Assembly: GCA_049194865.1 (NCBI GenBank)
Contig: JBLZWL010000016.1
Location: 62,001-126,000, forward strand
From: Myxococcus terminator_A
Lineage (GTDB): Bacteria > Myxococcota > Myxococcia > Myxococcales > Myxococcaceae
DNA length: 64,000 nucleotides
Direction of reading: 5' to 3'
Shown here: one piece after another, positions 25,403-34,246 of the stretch
Layout: every line of letters starts with the position of its first letter
How positions within the stretch are numbered: the stretch's first letter is position 1
Notes under the pieces: generated by a model
What the model was told of the DNA's origin: nothing
The model's input: the letters and a program-made list of their open reading frames with translations, nothing else
The model's database searches: none
Program-made: the position numbers and the translations under genes

Positions 25403-27775
25403 ATGCGCCGCGCTCGCCACCTCCTGAAGAAGCTCGGATGGTTCGCCGTGGGGCTGCTCGCCCTCGCGGCGCTGGGGGTGGCGGCGGCGTGGTGGCTGCC
25501 GCTGCCGTCGCGGCTCTCCTCACCGCCCTCGGTGGTGCTGGAGTACCGCGACGGCACTCCGGCGCATGTCTTCCTCGCGCCGGACCAGCGGTGGCGCATC
25601 GCCGCTCCGGCGGAGCGCATCGACCCGGCCTACCTCCGGGCCCTGCTCGCGCTGGAGGACAAGCGTTTCTATTCCCACCCGGGCGTGGATCCGCTCGCTG
25701 TGGCGCGTGCCGCCGTGCTCAACGTGACGCGAGGGCGCCGGGTGTCGGGTGCGTCCACGCTGACGATGCAGCTGGTGCGCATGCTGGAGCCGCGCCCGCG
25801 CACCTTCACCTCGAAGCTGGTGGAGTCCTGCCGCGCGGTGCAGCTCGAGCTGCGGTTGACGAAGCAGGAGGTGATGGGCGCGTATCTCCAGTTCGTTCCG
25901 TATGGGCGCAACGTGGAGGGCGTGGAGGCCGCGGCGCTCGCGTACTTCGGCCACACGGCGGCTCACCTGAGCCCGGCGGAAATCGCCACGCTGCTGGCGG
26001 TGCCTCAGAACCCCAACCGTCGCTTCCCCACGCCGGAGAATCGCGCCCGGCTGCGCGCGGCCCGGGACGACGTCGCCCGAAGGCTGCTGGAGGCCCACGC
26101 CCTCCCACGTGGCCCCGAGGGCGCGACGGTGACTGACGCGCAGGTGCTCGCGGAGGTGCGTGCCTCCGCCGCGCCGCTGGAGCTGAAGGCGTTTCCGCGC
26201 GAGGCGCCTCACGCGGCGGTGTGGCTGCGGGCACAGCGCCCGGGGCACACACGGCTGCGCACCACGCTGGACGCTGGCACGCAGCGGCTGGTGGAGCGGG
26301 TGATGCGGGACGGGGCGAAGGACCTGATGTCGCGAGGCGTGCACAACGGCACGGCCGTGGTGGTGGAGCGCGAGCGCGGCGAGGTGCTCGCGCTGGTGGG
26401 CAACTTCGACTTCTTCGACGAGAAGCACGGGGGCCAGATTGTCGGCTTCGCCACGCCGCGCTCTCCGGGCTCGGCGCTCAAGCCGCTCCTGTACGCCATG
26501 GGCATCGACCTGGGCCTCGCGGGGCCGGAGCAGCTCGTGGCCGACATCCCCATGACGTACGGCGGCTATGCGCCGCGAAACTTCGACGGCCGCTTCCTGG
26601 GCCTCGTGCGGCTGGAGTACGCGCTGTCCCAGTCGCTCAACATGCCCTTCGTGCGGCTCCTGGAGCGCGTGGGTGTGGAGCGCTTCCTGGGCTCGCTGCG
26701 GACGTCGGGGGTGACGAGCCTCGTCGCCGAGCCGGGCCACTACGGCCTGTCCGCGGCGGTGGGCGGCATCGAGATGACGCCCCTGGAGCTGGCGGGCGTG
26801 TACGTGGCGCTCGCGGGAGATGGGCGCACGCGGCCCCTGCGCCTGCTGGAGGAAGGGCAGCCGGTGGCGTCGCCCGTGGAGGTCATGTCTCCCGGAGCGG
26901 CGTGGCTCACGCGCAAGGCGCTGTCGCTGAAGGACCGGCCGGACTTTCCGGAGCGGCGTCGGCTGACGGGGCTCCCCGCGCGCGTGCACTGGAAGACGGG
27001 CACGAGCTTCGGTCACCGGGACGCGTGGGCGGCGGGCTCGGGGCCAAGGCACACGGCGGTGGTGTGGCTGGGCAACTTCGACCACACGCCGAGCGTGCAC
27101 CTGGTGGGCGCGGATGCGGCGGGCCCGCTGTTGTTCGACATCCTCGAAGGCGTGGGCCCCCGGGGGCGCTCGCTGCCGGAGGACGAGGTGACGCCGCCGG
27201 AGGACCTGATGCGCGTGGAGGTCTGCGCGTACTCGGGCCACCTGCCGACGGACGCCTGCAAGCAGCGCAAGGAGGTCTACGCGCGGCGCTCGGCGGTGCC
27301 CACCTCACGCTGCCCCTACCACCAGCACATCGAGGTCGACGTGGCCTCCGGGCTCGCGGTGGGTCCCACGTGCCGCGCGGGGCGGAAGACGGAGTCACGG
27401 GTGTTCGTCACCTGGCCCGCCACCATCCGTCGCTGGCTGGAGGAGCAGCACCGTCGCCTGCCCGAGCCTCCCTCGCCGGCGCCCGGCTGTGAGACGGGCG
27501 GTGAGCGCGCCGCGCCCACCATCGTCTCGCCCGCTCAGGGGCACATCGCGCTGCTGATTCCCGGCGTCCCTCCGGAGCAGCAGGAGATGCCGCTGGAGGC
27601 GGAGGCCTCGCACGAGCGCGCGCTGACCTGGTTCGTGGACGGCGCGCTCCTGGGCACGGCGCGCGCGGATGAGCGCATGTGGTGGAAGCCCTCGGTGGGC
27701 TCCCACGAAATCCTCGTCACGGATGACCGGGGACTCAGCGCCAAGCGCACGCTCGTCGTCCGCGAGCGGCGCTGA
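25403..27775 (+). CDS. pbpC: Penicillin-binding protein 1C
   Basis: A 790-aa bifunctional peptidoglycan synthase, one membrane anchor (WFAVGLLALAALGVAAAWW). Glycosyltransferase domain about 60-230 with catalytic Glu in ALLALEDKRFYSHPGVDP and motif GASTLTMQLVRM. Transpeptidase domain about 290-580: SxxK as S357-A-L-K, SLN (in SQSLNMPF) and KTG (WKTGTSFG). The C-terminal BiPBP_C beta domain (about 690-790) ends in LVVRERR. Length and order match PBP1C. It is coupled to the alpha-2-macroglobulin gene; the known logic is that PBP1C repairs peptidoglycan at sites of damage while the macroglobulin blocks intruding proteases. Confidence 0.95.
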   Translation: MRRARHLLKKLGWFAVGLLALAALGVAAAWWLPLPSRLSSPPSVVLEYRDGTPAHVFLAPDQRWRIAAPAERIDPAYLRALLALEDKRFYSHPGVDPLAVARAAVLNVTRGRRVSGASTLTMQLVRMLEPRPRTFTSKLVESCRAVQLELRLTKQEVMGAYLQFVPYGRNVEGVEAAALAYFGHTAAHLSPAEIATLLAVPQNPNRRFPTPENRARLRAARDDVARRLLEAHALPRGPEGATVTDAQVLAEVRASAAPLELKAFPREAPHAAVWLRAQRPGHTRLRTTLDAGTQRLVERVMRDGAKDLMSRGVHNGTAVVVERERGEVLALVGNFDFFDEKHGGQIVGFATPRSPGSALKPLLYAMGIDLGLAGPEQLVADIPMTYGGYAPRNFDGRFLGLVRLEYALSQSLNMPFVRLLERVGVERFLGSLRTSGVTSLVAEPGHYGLSAAVGGIEMTPLELAGVYVALAGDGRTRPLRLLEEGQPVASPVEVMSPGAAWLTRKALSLKDRPDFPERRRLTGLPARVHWKTGTSFGHRDAWAAGSGPRHTAVVWLGNFDHTPSVHLVGADAAGPLLFDILEGVGPRGRSLPEDEVTPPEDLMRVEVCAYSGHLPTDACKQRKEVYARRSAVPTSRCPYHQHIEVDVASGLAVGPTCRAGRKTESRVFVTWPATIRRWLEEQHRRLPEPPSPAPGCETGGERAAPTIVSPAQGHIALLIPGVPPEQQEMPLEAEASHERALTWFVDGALLGTARADERMWWKPSVGSHEILVTDDRGLSAKRTLVVRERR

Positions 27776-27790
27776 CCCGCGGAGCGCTTC

Positions 27791-27819
27791 GAGCGCGCGT
27801 CCTTCTTCGACGCGCGCTC
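27791..27819. terminator. Bidirectional hairpin between pbpC and CotH genes
   Basis: Perfect 11-bp inverted repeat GAGCGCGCGTC / GACGCGCGCTC with a 7-base loop, midway between the convergent pbpC stop (27775) and CotH stop (27833). No long T-run, but position and strength fit a terminator for both. Confidence 0.65.
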
Positions 27820-27832
27820 CCGGCGCTCCGGC

Positions 27833-29653
27833 TCAGCGGACCTCCCAGCCCTTCTCCCCGCGCTCGTACTGCTGCCCTGTGCGCAGCGAGCCGTAGAAGA
27901 GGAAGTCCTTCACGCCCACGACGGACTTCCCGTCGAACAGGCCCAGCTCTCCCTTGGGCGCCAGTCGGATGCCCAGCTCGGAGGCCTTCAATCGCACCTT
28001 CGCGCCCGGGGCCACCGTCACGTCCGGCAGCACCGCGCCCACGGGCGTCGTCACCTGGGTGGGCGCATGGTCGCTCTGCGCCAGGCTCACGCGCAGGTTG
28101 GTGGTCAGCACCATGCCCTTGAGCGACAGCGCTACCGTGCCCCGGTTGCCCACGTCCACCCAGCCCGCCACGGGGTCGAACGCCTCGAACACCAGCGGCG
28201 AGCCCTGGGCCTGTATCCGCGCCCAGTCCTTCTCCACGAAGGCCCGGCGCTCCTTCACGTAGCGCTTCATGTAGTCGCGGCCCGCCTTGAACTGCGCGTA
28301 GTCGGTGTACGGCGCCCCATTCATGTGCGGGTTGATGAGCGCGTGCAGCGAGTCGATGTACGGGTTCATCACCTCGGGCGTGAACAGCTCGTCGAGCGCC
28401 TTGTCGAGCCGTGCGCCCAGCCGCTCGCGCAGCTCGGGGTTGGCCAGCACGCGCGTGCCCAGGTTGGAGAAGACGGGCAGGTAGCCGGGATAGGACTGCG
28501 TCTCCGTCTTGCGCTGCTGGTACATCTTCTCCGTCCACGCGTCCGTCAGCGTGAAGTTGAACAGCGGGTGGCGCATGTTGTTGCTGCTGGTGCTCATGGA
28601 CTCCGTGGGGTTGAGGTACCACCAGCGCGCGTCCACGTTGTTGAGGTCCCAGGGCACGTAGGACCACTTCGCCACGGCCCGGTCGTAGATGAAGTAACTC
28701 TCCGAGTCCTCCACGAAGTTGTTGGACATCAGCGCGTCCAGCACCATGGAGCGCAGGTAGTGCTCCAACTGGAGGTGCTTCGCCAGCGCGCCGGCGAACT
28801 CGGGCTCCGGCGTGTAGTTGATGACGTCCAGCATGGCGATGAGCGCGTCGTCCGGCTGCTGCTCGTTCGTCTTCTTCGTCCAGTCACCCTGGTAGGGCAC
28901 CTTCCACGTCTTCAGCTCGCAGTCCTTCCAGCCGCACCGGTAGATGGTGGCGTCGTCATCCGCGAAGGCATGGGCCTTGAGGAAGGCCTTGTTCACCTGC
29001 TCGATATCCAGGAACACGCCCTCGTACTGGCCATTGAGCTTGAGGCGCACGAAGGTCGCCTTGGACGCGGGCACGCGCATCGCGGCCATCAGGTCGAACG
29101 CCATCTTCTCCGCCAGCATCGTCGCGTCCGCGAACTCGGCCACGAGGTTGAGCGACGTGCGTCCCTCGAAGCGCACGTCCTTGTCGAAGCTCACGTTCCA
29201 GCTCTTCTTCGGGAAGAAGCGCGCGGAGGCGCCTCGCAAGCGCACCTTCACCTGGTACGTCTTCCCGCCCGCCCTGAAGACGGCGTCCTGCTCCGGCGTC
29301 CACACGTCCGCCTCGAACTTCTTCATCGCCGCTTCGGGGATGAGCAGCTCGTACTCGGGCACGCTCGCCTGCAAGGTCGGCATGACGAAGGGCCGTTGGG
29401 CCTCGGGCGTCACCGGAGGCGGGTCCACGGGGGGCGGGTCCACGGGAGGCGGGTCCACCGGCCGAGGGTCGACGGGAGGTGGATCCACCGGAGGCGGGTC
29501 CACCGACGTGTCAGGCGGTGGGGGCTCTTCGGTGGGAGGTGGCTGAGTGAGGGGCGAGGGTGGGGCTCCGGAACCGCAAGCCCACAGCCACATCACCGGA
29601 AGGCAGAGCAAGAGTCGTGAGCGAGTCATCGCCAGGTGTTGAGCAAGGCTCAT
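27833..29653 (-). CDS. CotH-kinase family lipoprotein
   Basis: A 606-aa lipoprotein. N-terminal signal with lipobox LWAC (Cys 26 counting from ATG 29653; ATG 29629 is an alternative start), then a PPPVD repeat linker to about residue 80. The CotH domain spans about 95-460: VKVRLRGASARFFPKKSWNV (nucleotide-binding Lys region), LNLVAEF, GVFLDIEQVNKAFLK and YVPWDLNNVDARWW with acidic metal-binding residues. CotH proteins are protein-kinase-like and, in Bacillus, phosphorylate coat proteins; many bacterial members are surface proteins of unknown target. A C-terminal beta domain (about 480-606, LSLKGMVLTTNLRVSL) resembles a lamin-tail-like or Ig-like fold. Outer-membrane location is inferred. Confidence 0.88.
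   Translation of the reverse strand: MSLAQHLAMTRSRLLLCLPVMWLWACGSGAPPSPLTQPPPTEEPPPPDTSVDPPPVDPPPVDPRPVDPPPVDPPPVDPPPVTPEAQRPFVMPTLQASVPEYELLIPEAAMKKFEADVWTPEQDAVFRAGGKTYQVKVRLRGASARFFPKKSWNVSFDKDVRFEGRTSLNLVAEFADATMLAEKMAFDLMAAMRVPASKATFVRLKLNGQYEGVFLDIEQVNKAFLKAHAFADDDATIYRCGWKDCELKTWKVPYQGDWTKKTNEQQPDDALIAMLDVINYTPEPEFAGALAKHLQLEHYLRSMVLDALMSNNFVEDSESYFIYDRAVAKWSYVPWDLNNVDARWWYLNPTESMSTSSNNMRHPLFNFTLTDAWTEKMYQQRKTETQSYPGYLPVFSNLGTRVLANPELRERLGARLDKALDELFTPEVMNPYIDSLHALINPHMNGAPYTDYAQFKAGRDYMKRYVKERRAFVEKDWARIQAQGSPLVFEAFDPVAGWVDVGNRGTVALSLKGMVLTTNLRVSLAQSDHAPTQVTTPVGAVLPDVTVAPGAKVRLKASELGIRLAPKGELGLFDGKSVVGVKDFLFYGSLRTGQQYERGEKGWEVR
29414..29505 (-). repeat. 15-nt tandem repeats encoding PPPVD
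   Basis: About six copies of a 15-base unit encode PPPVD (one PRPVD variant) between the lipid anchor and the kinase-like domain of the CotH protein. They form a stiff proline spacer. The repeat is near-identical at DNA level, so copy number may vary between strains. Confidence 0.85.
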
Positions 29654-29974
29654 GCCTCATGAAGGCAGACGTGCGCCGCCCGAAAGTGGACGGTGCAAGT
29701 GCCTCGAGACGCCGTGGGGCGGGTAGTTGATGAAAGGGATTTCCCTTCCTGGGCCGGTCATTTGCTTCACCCTGGAGGGCTGAGGACCCGTCGACCCCTG
29801 TGTTGGCGCGAGGGCTTCACGGGGGGCCGCCACGTCGTACGCGAGCCTCCCTGGGAGGGCAGGCGGGCAGGCAAGGAAGCCGTCTTCCCTTCTTCCCACC
29901 GCTGTTCCCGACGCGGAACGTCGGGCCTAGCTTCATGAGGAAGAGGGGAGCGCCGCGACAGGGAGATGCCCGCG
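29654..29974. other. Intergenic region between divergent genes
   Basis: About 320 bases without a supportable gene. It must hold the promoters of the CotH gene (minus) and the small membrane gene (plus). A short symmetric AAGGGATTTCCCTT element occurs at about 29734-29747; nothing else is recognised. Confidence 0.5.
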
Positions 29975-30442
29975 ATGGAGACCTGGAACCAGTCGTCTGA
30001 TTCCGCCCGCAACCACACGCCGCTGATGGTGAACCGTCGTATCGACGAGCATGTAGAGGCGTGCGTGCGGCACATGGCGACGCACGCGGACCGCCCGGAG
30101 ATGAGCCGCTACCTGCAACGCCTGGAGCGCGAGTGGGACCTCAACCGCGCCGTCATGGTGGGCACGGCCGCGCTGGGGACGCTGGGCCTGTTGCTGGGCA
30201 AGAAGGACGGCGGCCGATGGCGGGTGCTGAGCGCCGTGGCCGCGGGAGTCCTCCTCCAGCACGGCGTCTTTGGCTTCGGGCCCCTGTCCGCTCCCTTGCG
30301 CGCGCTGGGCATCCGCTCGCGCCGGGAAATCGACCTGGAGAAGTTCGCCATCAAGGCGCTGCGCGGTGACTTCGAGCGCATCCCCAATGACGGCGGACCC
30401 ATGGCCAAGGCCAACGCGGCGCTCGTGGCCGCGCAGTCCTGA
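29975..30442 (+). CDS. DUF2892/YgaP-like small membrane protein
   Basis: About 155 aa. ATG 29975 is preferred over 29966 because GGGAG at 29961-29965 is then 9 bases away. The first 60 residues are soluble and charged; two membrane helices follow (MVGTAALGTLGLLLG and VLSAVAAGVLLQHGVFGF) with the GFGPL turn resembling the GFCPLY motif of DUF2892 inner-membrane proteins but lacking its Cys. A soluble tail (REIDLEKFAIKALRGDFERI) ends the protein. Function unknown; separated from the next convergent gene by a hairpin. Confidence 0.7.
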   Translation: METWNQSSDSARNHTPLMVNRRIDEHVEACVRHMATHADRPEMSRYLQRLEREWDLNRAVMVGTAALGTLGLLLGKKDGGRWRVLSAVAAGVLLQHGVFGFGPLSAPLRALGIRSRREIDLEKFAIKALRGDFERIPNDGGPMAKANAALVAAQS

Positions 30443-30465
30443 GCACCGAGTCTCGTGAAGCGCCG

Positions 30466-30497
30466 GCCCCCGCTCACCCGAGGAAGGGAGCGGGGGC
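30466..30497. terminator. Bidirectional hairpin
   Basis: Perfect 10-bp arms GCCCCCGCTC (30466-30475) and GAGCGGGGGC (30488-30497) with a 12-base loop, between the convergent stops at 30442 and 30509. Confidence 0.65.
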
Positions 30498-30508
30498 GGC
30501 GTGTCGCC

Positions 30509-33500
30509 TCAGTGTCGGGGCGAGGTGTAGCCACCGCCCTGCGCCGGCATCAGCGCGGGAGAGGACGGCTGGGTCGCGCCATTCGTCGCGCCGGTGTTTC
30601 CCTGGTCGAAGAAGCCGTTGAGGCCAGCGATGCCGAGCGAGAAGTTCGTCACCCAGCCGGAGTCGGGCTTGCCGGCCTTGGCGCCGATGTCGAGCGGCCT
30701 GCCGAAGTGCAGCCGCAGCAGCAGGGGCCCCAGCGCCAGGTTCACGCCGACGACGGCGTTGAGCACGCGGTGGTCCCACAGGTCCCCGGCGTCGTTGCCC
30801 ACGCCACCCACGTCCATCGCCGCGATGGCCTCCAAGTCACTGAGGAAGGCCACGCGGATGATGTCGTTGAGGGGCAGCTGCAGCTCCAGCGTGGAGAAGG
30901 CGAAGTTGCGGCCGAGCAGCCACCGCTCGTCGCCGAAGTTCACGCCGCGCAGGGTGTCGAACGACGACAGGAAGTAGGAGCGCGCGTAGCGTCCGCCGAG
31001 CGTCGTGCCGGCGCCGCCGCGCAGGAACAGGTGGGTGCGGCCGTAGATGGGGAAGTAGCGCTCGGCATCCAGCCGCAGGTTGCCGTAGGCCTGGCTGTCG
31101 AACGGCTGCACGCCCAGCGTCATCTCCAGCAGCGCGGAGCTGCCCGACAGCGGACCGGTGGCGTAGTGGTACTTGAGGCTGTCGTAGCCCACCTGACCGC
31201 TGACCTCGGTCTGGAAGCGGATGGAGCCGTTCTTCGCGTTCCACTCCGTCAAGAGCTCCCGGTTGGCCTCGTTGCGGTCCGGGAAGAAGAGGCGGAACTC
31301 GGTCTGGTCGTCGAGGAAGTACTTGGTTCCGCCCATGCTCAGGTCGCCCTGGACGAAGAAGAACGTGCTGAGCGGATAGCGCAGGCTGCCGAGCGCGCCG
31401 AAGTACCGCTCCGCCGATGTGAAGAAGACGGGCGAGTCGTCGAACGTCTGGTCCACGCGGAAGCGCAGCGACTGGAACAGACCGCCGCCCCACGTCGTCC
31501 GGCCCGCGTCGTTGATGTACAGCATGTAGCCGTCCGTCAAATCGAAGCTGCCGTACACCGCCAGGGTGAGGATGAACTGGTGGTCGCGCATGCGGTCGCT
31601 CGCCGCCGCGAAGAGCTGACCGACGAAGCCGCCGCCGCCCGCGCCCGCGAAGCCGAAGATGGGACCGAACTCCAGGTTCTTTCGAGAGAAGGGCTCATAC
31701 GCCTGCGCATCCGTGAGGGGGCGCACCGCCAGCGGGTTGGGCGGCTCGGGCGGAGGCTCCGGCGCCACCTCGAGCGCGAGCATGCGCGGCGGCCTGAGCA
31801 CCGCGGGCTTCCGCTCACCTGACACGTGGAAGAGCATCCACAGGCCACCCTCGGGACCGGGGCCCGGCTCGAAGACGCCGGTGGTCAGGTCCGTGCGGCG
31901 CACGATTCGGCCGTCCGCCATCAGCTCGTGCAAGTCGGAGCTGCTGTTGTTGAAGGCGGTGAAGAACACGCGACCGTCGGCCAGGGCCAGCGGGTCCGCG
32001 TGGTCTCTCTCCTCGCTCGTCAGCCGCTCCACCTGGCGGGGTGCGTCCGGCTTCACGCGGAAGAGGTTGAACTTGCGGTGCGACGTGGCGTCCGAGGTGA
32101 AGACGATGCCCGCGGGGCCCCACGTCACCTGGCGCTCGGAGAACACGTCGTCGGTGAGCTGCAGCGGCTTGGCGTCCGGGCTCGCGTTCAGGTCGACGAC
32201 GTAGACGTCGCGCAGGCCCTCGTCCTGGATGCCGATGAAGGCCACGTAGCGCCCATCCGGCGAGAGGGCCGGCGAGTACGCCGCGAGGATGCCGTGCTTG
32301 TCGATGCGGTACGCCTTGCGGTCGCCCACCTCCAACTGCACCGACGTGCCCACCTCCCGGTCGATGCCGGTGCGGATGGGGTTGCGTCGCACCAGCACGT
32401 CGTTGACGCGCTTCTCCACGGTGTGTTTGTAGTCCTGCACGTAGATGACGTCGCGGCCGGTGATTTCGGCGACGAAGGCCAGCTTGTCCTTTGACAGCGC
32501 GAAGCTGCGGCCGGAGATGGGGTGCAGCGACTCCACGCCGGGAACGCCGTCACCGGCGACCTTCACCGCCTTGTCCGGCGCGCGCGGGTCCATGATGTAC
32601 AGCCGGCTCTCACCCGTCTCGGGGACGATGGTGCGCATCGCCAGCAGCGTGCCGTCCGGCGAGCTGGCCATGGCGGTGATGTAGCCGGGGGCCTTGTCGA
32701 GCAGGTCCAGCGCGGGCGCCGACTGCTCCGAGCCGAGGTACGTCTTGTACGCCCGGCGCTTCAGCCAGTTCTCGAACCGCGCGGACAGCCGCTTCGGATC
32801 ATCCCCCGTGAGGCGCTCCAGCAGCTCCTCGAACTTGATGGACGGTGAGTCCTTCGAGCCGCCCACCAGCCGGGGCGTGTCCTCCAGCACGCGCTGGATG
32901 AAGCCCTTGCCGTACTCCTCCTCGAGGAAGGCCACGCGCACCTGGCCGACCTTGTAGATCCACAGGTAGCCGTAGGGCCCGGGGGAGAAGAAGTCGAGGA
33001 AGGCGTAGCCCTTGTAGAGGTCCGGGTTGACGAGCAGGTCGCGGACGAGCATCTCCGCCTCGGGGTCCATGCCCCGCTTGGCGTAGAACTCGGCGATACC
33101 TTCGATGAACCACAGGGGAATCGCCTGGAGGGGCTCGCCGAAAACCTTGGCCTGCTCGGCCACCGTCCGCACCTTCTGGATGGTGAACTGGTGCGCCAGT
33201 TCGTGGGTGCTGATCTCCTCGAAGAGCCGGTGGTCACCCAGGTACGGCAGGGTGAGCTTCAGGTCCTCCGTGCTGGTGACACCCAGCGTCCCCTCGGACA
33301 GCGGGAAGAGGTTGGTCTGCAGGAACTCCTGATAGCTGCTGTAGAGGATGTACGGGAAGGTCTCCGTGGGGACGTACTGGAACGTGTCCACCAGGTACCG
33401 GTACGCCTCTTCGATGAGCGGCGCGGCGCGCTCGGCGACCACGCGCTCACGCTCGTAGAAGTAGAAGCGCACGCCGCCGGCCTTGGCGCCGAGCGACTTC

Positions 33501-34054
33501 GCATAGGTGTAGTTGAACCCACCGTCGGGGTTGCCGCCCAGGGCGGGGCCGCTGCCCAGGGCGGGGCCGCCGCCATCTCCGAGCACGCTGCTCAGGGGCG
33601 GGCCTCCGTCCTCGCCGACCGCGACACCCGCCGTCGCGCCAGAAGGGGGCGTGCCTCCGTCATCGTTGCCCGCGAGGGCGTCCGGAGGGGTGCCCCCGTC
33701 CTGCTGCTCCGCGGGCAGGGGCGGAGGGCTGGGGGCGAGGCTGGTGGAGGGCTCGGAGCCGGTGGGAGGACCCGAGGGCACCGACTTGGTGTCGCCGGTA
33801 TCCGGGTGGGTGGTGGGCGCGTCCGGGTTGGCGCCGCCCTGGGCTCCGGGCGGCTGCTCATGCGCCGTCCTCTCCGGAGGCTTGGCGACTCCCGTGGCCG
33901 CGGGGCCCACGAGGATGTCGACGTGCCGCCACTCGAACTCGAAGCTGTTCACCGGCGTCTTGCCCGGGCGACGAGGCACGACGAAGACCTGGGCCAAGGC
34001 CAGCTCTGGGAGGAGCAGGGTCAGCGCGGCGGCAGCGAGGAGACGGGGGTTCAC
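30509..34054 (-). CDS. Metalloprotease (peptidase MA-like) / TolB propeller / outer-membrane barrel protein
   Basis: An 1181-aa exported protein. GTG 34054 is chosen: AGAGGTGA lies 5 bases upstream and a signal peptide starts there (LLAAAALTLLLPELALAQ). Residues about 75-200 are a Pro/Asp/Gly-rich linker. A gluzincin zinc protease motif HELAH is at H284-H288 with the downstream ligand in WFIEGIAEFYA, as in the peptidase MA family. Residues about 450-760 show TolB/WD-like blades (LSPDGRYVAFIGIQDEG, TSDATSHRKFNLFRV). The remainder has alternating strands typical of a BamA/Omp85-like barrel (SLRYPLSTFFFVQGDLSMG, FHVSGE earlier). Thus a surface-exposed protease anchored by its own barrel (inference). 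Divergent from the LVIVD lipoprotein. Confidence 0.82.
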   Translation of the reverse strand: MNPRLLAAAALTLLLPELALAQVFVVPRRPGKTPVNSFEFEWRHVDILVGPAATGVAKPPERTAHEQPPGAQGGANPDAPTTHPDTGDTKSVPSGPPTGSEPSTSLAPSPPPLPAEQQDGGTPPDALAGNDDGGTPPSGATAGVAVGEDGGPPLSSVLGDGGGPALGSGPALGGNPDGGFNYTYAKSLGAKAGGVRFYFYERERVVAERAAPLIEEAYRYLVDTFQYVPTETFPYILYSSYQEFLQTNLFPLSEGTLGVTSTEDLKLTLPYLGDHRLFEEISTHELAHQFTIQKVRTVAEQAKVFGEPLQAIPLWFIEGIAEFYAKRGMDPEAEMLVRDLLVNPDLYKGYAFLDFFSPGPYGYLWIYKVGQVRVAFLEEEYGKGFIQRVLEDTPRLVGGSKDSPSIKFEELLERLTGDDPKRLSARFENWLKRRAYKTYLGSEQSAPALDLLDKAPGYITAMASSPDGTLLAMRTIVPETGESRLYIMDPRAPDKAVKVAGDGVPGVESLHPISGRSFALSKDKLAFVAEITGRDVIYVQDYKHTVEKRVNDVLVRRNPIRTGIDREVGTSVQLEVGDRKAYRIDKHGILAAYSPALSPDGRYVAFIGIQDEGLRDVYVVDLNASPDAKPLQLTDDVFSERQVTWGPAGIVFTSDATSHRKFNLFRVKPDAPRQVERLTSEERDHADPLALADGRVFFTAFNNSSSDLHELMADGRIVRRTDLTTGVFEPGPGPEGGLWMLFHVSGERKPAVLRPPRMLALEVAPEPPPEPPNPLAVRPLTDAQAYEPFSRKNLEFGPIFGFAGAGGGGFVGQLFAAASDRMRDHQFILTLAVYGSFDLTDGYMLYINDAGRTTWGGGLFQSLRFRVDQTFDDSPVFFTSAERYFGALGSLRYPLSTFFFVQGDLSMGGTKYFLDDQTEFRLFFPDRNEANRELLTEWNAKNGSIRFQTEVSGQVGYDSLKYHYATGPLSGSSALLEMTLGVQPFDSQAYGNLRLDAERYFPIYGRTHLFLRGGAGTTLGGRYARSYFLSSFDTLRGVNFGDERWLLGRNFAFSTLELQLPLNDIIRVAFLSDLEAIAAMDVGGVGNDAGDLWDHRVLNAVVGVNLALGPLLLRLHFGRPLDIGAKAGKPDSGWVTNFSLGIAGLNGFFDQGNTGATNGATQPSSPALMPAQGGGYTSPRH

Positions 34055-34246
34055 GAAGGTCACCTCTGGGGTGGGGTACTGGCGAGACAGGTGCTTACTA
34101 GGAGGCTCGCTCTCAAGAGTGAGCCTATACAAGCGCCTCGATAATTTCTTTCCGTTTACTTGCCGGGCGGTGGACGTCGCCGCTCCCTTGGGGAGAAAGA
34201 GGGAGGGGCTTTCGTTGGGTTCCAACGCCCGATATGCATACGGGCC

